A stretch of 8,566 nucleotides of DNA from positions 1-8,566 of the forward strand of contig DKVF01000060.1 of assembly GCA_002491065.1 (NCBI GenBank), in the 5' to 3' direction. The position numbers were made by a program, and so were the translations under genes. A model generated the notes under the pieces. It saw only the letters and a program-made list of their open reading frames with translations, had not been told where the DNA came from and searched no databases. Of the stretch, positions 5,057 to 8,566 are shown in pieces (the stretch's first letter is position 1; each line of letters begins with the position of its first letter). Source of the DNA: Peptococcaceae bacterium UBA7185 (GTDB lineage Bacteria; Bacillota; Peptococcia; Peptococcales; Peptococcaceae).

Positions 5057-7753
5057 AGTACAAACTCCTTTTTGCTTTATATTTGCAAATGTTTCACGTG
5101 AAACATTGACGTCGGATGAGGTGGAAGCCGGAGGCTCCTCGGTAAGCGCCAGTACCTGATAATCGGCGTCGATGACGGCCTGCTTCATGGCATCGTCGCT
5201 GACAGTGCCGTCGGTGGTGATATAGGCTGCGTTATCCTCTAAGCTGACAGTAGCGGTGACGCCGTCTAAGCTGTTCAGCGCTTTGGTGACAGCATTTTGA
5301 CAATGACTGCACATCATACCGCCGATTTGCATGGTCTTATGCACAACGTTTTTTTGCTGCAGAGTGACGGACGGCGGGGTTGCCGCTTTGGGCACAGAGG
5401 TTTTTACGCCGGTAGTAAGCTGCACTTCCGCAGTGTGGGTTTGCAGGGCAGTATTTTCTTGGTATTTTGGTAATATTGGATGGAAACTGCGCAGACGCAA
5501 GGCATTGGTGACAACGAAAACGCTACTGAAGCTCATAGCTGCGGCACCGAACATGGGGCTCAACAGCCACCCGCTCCAATGATAAAATACACCGGCGGCT
5601 AAAGGAATGCCCAGGCAATTATAGAAAAAGGCCCAGAATAGATTCTGTTTGATATTGCGGATAACTGCTTTGCTTAGTTGAATAGCAGTGACCACGTCTA
5701 ACAGATCATTTTTCATCAATACAATATCGGCGCTTTCCAAGGCTACATCGGTGCCCGCACCGATTGCCAGCCCCACATCAGCGCGGGCAAGTGCAGGCGC
5801 ATCGTTGACGCCGTCGCCTACCATAGCGACAACCTTGCCTTGTGCCTGCAAGGCAGCAATTTGTTGTTCCTTGTCCTGGGGTAGTACGTCTGCGATGACT
5901 TCATCTAAATCGAGTTGCTGCTGGATGGCTCCAGCGGTGCGAGCATTGTCACCAGTGAGCATCACCACCTGCACACCCATTTCTTTCAGCTGGGCAATGG
6001 CCTGACGGCTGGTTGGTTTTATCACGTCGGCTGCACCGATGATGCCGATGACCTGGGTGTGATCGGCAAAGATGAGCGGCGTCTTTCCTGCGGCGGCTAA
6101 CTGTTCTAATGCATTGTCCCAGGCATCCAGGGGAATGTTTTGTTCCTGCATCAAGCGGCGGTTTCCAGCATAGTAAAGAGCGCCGTTTATCAGTGCCTGC
6201 ACGCCTTTGCCAGGCAGTGACTGAAATTGTTGCTGGGGTGCGGCCTGGATTTGCTTTTCTGTGGCATACTGCATGACAGCCTCGGCCAAAGGATGCTCAC
6301 TGCCCTGCTCCAATGCGGCGGCGATGGCAATGAATTGGCTTTCATCAGCGAAAATAGTCTGTACATCTGTGACGATGGGTTTTCCTTGGGTGATAGTGCC
6401 TGTCTTATCCAACACAACAGTTTGAATGTTATGGGCTGTTTCCAATGCTTGCCCCGACTTAATTAAGATGCCGTGCTCGGCGCCCTTGCCGGTACCTACC
6501 ATGATGGCCACCGGCGTGGCCAAGCCCAAGGCGCAGGGGCAGGAGATCACCAGAACGCAGATGGCGCAGGATAGGGCAAATTCAAAGGTTGCGCCGCTTA
6601 GCAGCCAGACCATTGCGGTGAGCAGCGCAATGCCAATCACGATGGGAACGAAAACGCCAGCAATGCGATCTGCCAATTTGGCAATGGGAGCTTTGGTTGC
6701 CGATGCATCTTCTACCAGGCGAATGATCTGGGCGAAGGTGGTATCGTTGCCGACCTTAGAAGCGGTAAACCGGATAAACCCGCCTTTGTTGATGGTGGCG
6801 GCAATCACAGTATCACCGGGCGCTTTTTCGACCGGAATACTCTCGCCGGTGATAGCAGACTGGTCCACACTGGTGATACCCTCGCTGATGACTCCGTCCA
6901 CGGGCATGCGCTGTCCCGGTTTTACCAATACGATATCGCCGACAACCACTTGCTCAACGGGGATTTCCATTTGCTGGCCATTGCGCTCTACTGTGGCAGT
7001 CTTGGGCGCCAGGTCCATCAGCTTGTTAAGGGCCTCGCCAGTTTTGCCCTTAGAGCGTGTTTCTAAATATTTGCCCACAGTGATAAGCGCCAGAATCATG
7101 ACTGCCGATTCAAAATATAAGTCATGATGATAACGGCTTACCAATTCCATGTTGCTGATACCCATGCCATAGTTTATGCGGTAAATGGCAAAGACACCGT
7201 ATATCATGGCGGCACCGGAACCAATAGCGATGAGGGTATCCATGTTGGGTGCACCGTGAGCCAGGGTTTGCAACCCTTTGATATAAAATTTCCGGTTTAC
7301 ATAGGCGATGGGCAATGCCAGCAAAAACTGGGTAAAAGCAAAATTGGCTGCGCCTGCGTGGCCGGTGAGAAAAGCGGGCAGCGGCAGCCCAAACATATGC
7401 CCCATGGAAACATACATCAGCGGAATCAGAAAGGCAAAGCTGATGATAAGCCGATGCTTCATTTCCTTTAGCTGGGTGTCAACGGGGTTTTGTCGCTGAG
7501 CAGGTGCAGCGGTGGATACTTGTGTATTGTTTGTCTCCTGCTTTATGCTGGCGCCGTAGCCTGCTTGTGTGACCGCTGAGATGATATCGTTGGCGGTGAG
7601 TTTGCTGTCATCAAATTCCACCTGCATACTGTTGGTCAACAGATTTACACTAACTTCTTGGGCGCCCTCTAGCTTGCTGACACATTTTTCGACTCGTGAC
7701 GAACAAGCGGAGCAGGTCATACCTGTTACATCGAATTTTTCTTTCAAAATCAT
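4841..7753 (-). CDS. copA: Cu(I)-exporting P1B-type ATPase CopA with C-terminal HMA pair
   Basis: A 970-residue copper pump that uses ATP to export Cu(I) across the membrane. Order: N-terminal HMA domain with GMTCSAC (11-17); eight-TM P1B core with actuator TGES (302-305), the CPC metal site (405-407), phosphorylation DKTGT (449-453), HP (487-488), TGDN (600-603), GDGVND (646-651); then YN (711-712) and MSFSS (740-744), the residues that with CPC mark Cu(I) selectivity. A linker leads to two more HMA domains, with CSHC (815-818) and CPHC (911-914). Typical CopA is about 750-830 residues, so the tail is unusual: the two tail HMAs are near-identical (roughly 46 of 53 aligned residues) and are joined by a parS repeat read in frame as VSRETFAN. 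The ATG at 7753 has GAGGTG only 2 bases away; TTG 7747 is an alternative start. Probably in one operon with csoR. Confidence 0.95.
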   Translation of the reverse strand: MILKEKFDVTGMTCSACSSRVEKCVSKLEGAQEVSVNLLTNSMQVEFDDSKLTANDIISAVTQAGYGASIKQETNNTQVSTAAPAQRQNPVDTQLKEMKHRLIISFAFLIPLMYVSMGHMFGLPLPAFLTGHAGAANFAFTQFLLALPIAYVNRKFYIKGLQTLAHGAPNMDTLIAIGSGAAMIYGVFAIYRINYGMGISNMELVSRYHHDLYFESAVMILALITVGKYLETRSKGKTGEALNKLMDLAPKTATVERNGQQMEIPVEQVVVGDIVLVKPGQRMPVDGVISEGITSVDQSAITGESIPVEKAPGDTVIAATINKGGFIRFTASKVGNDTTFAQIIRLVEDASATKAPIAKLADRIAGVFVPIVIGIALLTAMVWLLSGATFEFALSCAICVLVISCPCALGLATPVAIMVGTGKGAEHGILIKSGQALETAHNIQTVVLDKTGTITQGKPIVTDVQTIFADESQFIAIAAALEQGSEHPLAEAVMQYATEKQIQAAPQQQFQSLPGKGVQALINGALYYAGNRRLMQEQNIPLDAWDNALEQLAAAGKTPLIFADHTQVIGIIGAADVIKPTSRQAIAQLKEMGVQVVMLTGDNARTAGAIQQQLDLDEVIADVLPQDKEQQIAALQAQGKVVAMVGDGVNDAPALARADVGLAIGAGTDVALESADIVLMKNDLLDVVTAIQLSKAVIRNIKQNLFWAFFYNCLGIPLAAGVFYHWSGWLLSPMFGAAAMSFSSVFVVTNALRLRSFHPILPKYQENTALQTHTAEVQLTTGVKTSVPKAATPPSVTLQQKNVVHKTMQIGGMMCSHCQNAVTKALNSLDGVTATVSLEDNAAYITTDGTVSDDAMKQAVIDADYQVLALTEEPPASTSSDVNVSRETFANIKQKGVCTMKKTMKIEGMMCPHCQNAVTKALNSLDGVAATVSLEDKAAYITTDGTVSDDAMKQVVIDGGYQVISLTDSE
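5090..5105. other. parS: parS site inside the copA-copZ junction
   Basis: A perfect core with a left arm of TTTGCAAA; the right arm is lost (TTGACG). It is translated within copA as NVSRETFAN, residues 883-891, in the linker between the last two HMA domains, and lies just before the internal CopZ ribosome binding site. Confidence 0.93.
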
Positions 7754-7867
7754 TTCACCTCACAGAAAATAGTATTCCTCAAAGTAAAGCATTCTATCAT
7801 GCGAAAAGGGCAATGCCATCAATTTCGGACAATATTTATAGTTATGTTCGGCACATCTCACTTGATT

Positions 7868-7903
7868 ATTTTGCAAATGTTTCACGTGAAACATTTGCAA
7901 AAT
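7868..7903. other. parS: parS site in 36-bp palindrome between csoR and copA
   Basis: The perfect core at 7878-7893 carries the longest arms of all copies (ATTTTGCAAA each side), making a 36-bp perfect palindrome. It begins 3 bases after the csoR stop. In the csoR-copA transcript it would form a strong hairpin but has no following U-run in the minus direction, so transcription probably continues into copA. Confidence 0.94.
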
Positions 7904-7906
7904 TTT

Positions 7907-8170
7907 TTATTTCATAATCTTGCCCAGCATATTCACCAACTCGTCCACTTTTTCATCCCGTTCCGCCTGTGTTTGTGCGTTGCTGACGCAATGCTTCAAG
8001 TGGGCGGTGAGAATTTCTTTGTTGATTTTATTCAGCATGGCTTCGGTGGCCATCAGCTGCTGCGAAACATCAATGCAATAGCGATCCTCTTCTACCATTT
8101 TCAAAATGCCGTCCAGCTGTCCCCGAGCAGTTTTCAATAATTTGGTGACGTAGGTTTTGTCAGCCATCAT
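7907..8170 (-). CDS. csoR: Copper-sensing repressor CsoR
   Basis: An 87-residue all-helical repressor of the CsoR/RcnR family. Cu(I) is bound by Cys-His-Cys and releases the tetramer from its operator. The ligands are C32 and the HxxxC pair H57/C61; the 25-residue spacing from Cys to His matches that of known CsoR proteins. The N-terminal helix has the conserved TARGQLDGI (14-22), with Arg and Gln that contact DNA. The Cys and HxxxC pattern favours copper over nickel or formaldehyde sensing. GGAG (8181-8184) lies 10 bases before the ATG at 8170; ATG 8167 is an alternative. It is first in the operon with copA, and a matching operator lies just upstream. Confidence 0.93.
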   Translation of the reverse strand: MMADKTYVTKLLKTARGQLDGILKMVEEDRYCIDVSQQLMATEAMLNKINKEILTAHLKHCVSNAQTQAERDEKVDELVNMLGKIMK

Positions 8171-8190
8171 AAAACATCATCTCCAATCAC

Positions 8191-8207
8191 TACACCCCTG
8201 GGGGGTA
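8191..8207 (-). promoter_or_regulatory. CsoR operator
   Basis: TACACCCCTGGGGGGTA is a pseudo-palindrome of C-run and G-run halves, the known form of CsoR-family operators. It lies between the csoR promoter and start codon, covering roughly +7 to +23, so bound CsoR would block transcription of csoR and copA until copper is present. Confidence 0.8.
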
Positions 8208-8220
8208 TTGCTTAAATCCG

Positions 8221-8249
8221 ATTGTAGCACTGTGATTTTATTCTGTCAA
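8221..8249 (-). promoter_or_regulatory. Sigma-A promoter of csoR-copA
   Basis: On the minus strand TTGACA (8249-8244) is a perfect -35, followed by a 17-base spacer and TACAAT (8226-8221), five of six matches to the -10. The start would lie near 8214, with the CsoR operator just downstream. This is the strongest promoter visible in the window. Confidence 0.85.
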
Positions 8250-8282
8250 GCGCTATCGGGAAATTTTTGATATAGGTTTTAT

Positions 8283-8298
8283 TATTTCTCGGGAAATA
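8283..8298. other. Noc-box-like palindrome, one mismatch
   Basis: TATTTCTCGGGAAATA contains ATTTCTCGGGAAAT, one base from the Bacillus Noc-binding sequence ATTTCCCGGGAAAT. No noc gene is in the window, and this may not be a Noc-bearing lineage. A related half site, CGGGAAAT, occurs at 8257-8264. Confidence 0.25.
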
Positions 8299-8377
8299 CC
8301 AGAGGACAAAGCTACGAAAAATTGTTTCCCTTCTGATAAACGATTATTTACGAAAATGTGAGAAGGGTGGATTTTTA

Positions 8378-8406
8378 TTGCTGCATGGGGCATAGCATGT
8401 TATACT
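8378..8406 (+). promoter_or_regulatory. Possible promoter of the right-edge gene
   Basis: TTGCTG (8378-8383) and TATACT (8401-8406) are separated by 17 bases. The -10 is good and the -35 weak. The predicted start, near 8413, lies about 30 bases before the GTG. Confidence 0.45.
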
Positions 8407-8442
8407 GAAAAATAAGCGGAGCGATGGAAGGGAGAGAGACGT

Positions 8443-8566
8443 GTGGAGTTAGATTTGGCATGGCTGCTGGCATTAGTAATAGTATTGTTTTTTGTTGTTT
8501 TGGCGTATACGATGTATGCTCATTTAAAGGAGTCTGGACAATGGAATGACGAGGCTGATCTGGAAT
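8443..8566 (+). CDS. N-terminus of an unidentified single-TM protein (partial)
   Basis: A frame open to the window end, 41 codons seen, begins at GTG 8443 with GGGAG 8 bases upstream. The residues start MELDLAWLLALVIVLFFVVLAY, a clear hydrophobic segment, then a short charged stretch (MYAHLKESGQWNDEADLE). It looks like a membrane-anchored protein, with the rest outside the window. No family can be named from this fragment. The GTG at 8441 is out of frame and stops at once. Confidence 0.6.
   Translation, partial: MELDLAWLLALVIVLFFVVLAYTMYAHLKESGQWNDEADLE

Noticed and set aside
5688..7471. Long plus-strand open frames opposite copA (for example 6426-7127)
   Set aside because: They are antisense shadows of a clearly coding P-type ATPase, with low-complexity Ser/Thr/Ala-rich translations and no family resemblance.
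906..7903. CRISPR array
   Set aside because: The repeats are palindromic, widely and irregularly spaced by hundreds to thousands of bases, and match parS. There are no regular spacers or cas genes.
906..7903. MITE or insertion sequence
   Set aside because: The dispersed palindromes have no transposase, no evident target-site duplication and a known centromere core. Mobility remains a hypothesis and is not annotated.

Overview
This window looks like the origin-proximal chromosome partition region of a moderate-GC Bacillota (low-GC Gram-positive lineage) bacterium. The evidence is an overlapping soj (parA) and spo0J (parB) gene pair, many copies of the canonical 16-bp parS site, strong purine-rich ribosome binding sites, and a CsoR/CopA/CopZ copper operon of the Bacillota type. 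I cannot fix the genus from sequence alone; a Negativicutes-like member is a guess.

Layout. Positions 1-80 hold the right part of a parS site cut by the window edge, then a bidirectional terminator whose hairpin contains a one-mismatch parS. Positions 112-810 (minus strand) encode an extended-SDR / NAD-dependent epimerase-like protein that appears to have lost about 100 residues internally, including most of its nucleotide-binding motif and the catalytic Ser region. A 411-bp divergent intergenic region (811-1221) carries two perfect parS sites and the likely soj promoter. soj (1222-1980) and spo0J (1973-2878) overlap by 8 bp. After another parS-bearing gap come three plus-strand genes: a membrane-anchored hypothetical protein with an EF-hand-like loop (start GTG 3189, inside a parS-like sequence), a Cdd1-family helix-hairpin-helix protein (3712-3963), and a two-TM hypothetical protein (4010-4600). 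A terminator at 4789-4828 separates them from a minus-strand copper operon: csoR (8170-7907), then copA with a C-terminal pair of copper-binding HMA domains (7753-4841), the last of which can also start on its own as CopZ (5056-4841). A well-formed sigma-A promoter and a CsoR-type operator precede csoR. The right edge holds the first 41 codons of an unidentified plus-strand membrane protein.

The most striking feature is the density of parS. Six perfect 16-bp copies lie fully inside the window, a seventh is cut by the left edge, and there are one single-mismatch copy, two 14/16 copies inside or at the start of genes, and one apparent relic with its central 8 bp deleted. Most perfect copies are embedded in a longer conserved palindrome with TTGCAAA / TTTGCAA arms, giving 30-36 bp elements that behave like a dispersed repeat. 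Copies sit in the soj leader, between csoR and copA, in the linker joining CopA to CopZ (where the repeat is read in frame), over a start codon, and within a terminator. ParB made by spo0J would be expected to load at these sites, spread over the whole neighbourhood and, with Soj and SMC, organise origin segregation. The same binding could influence expression of the embedded genes; that is inference.
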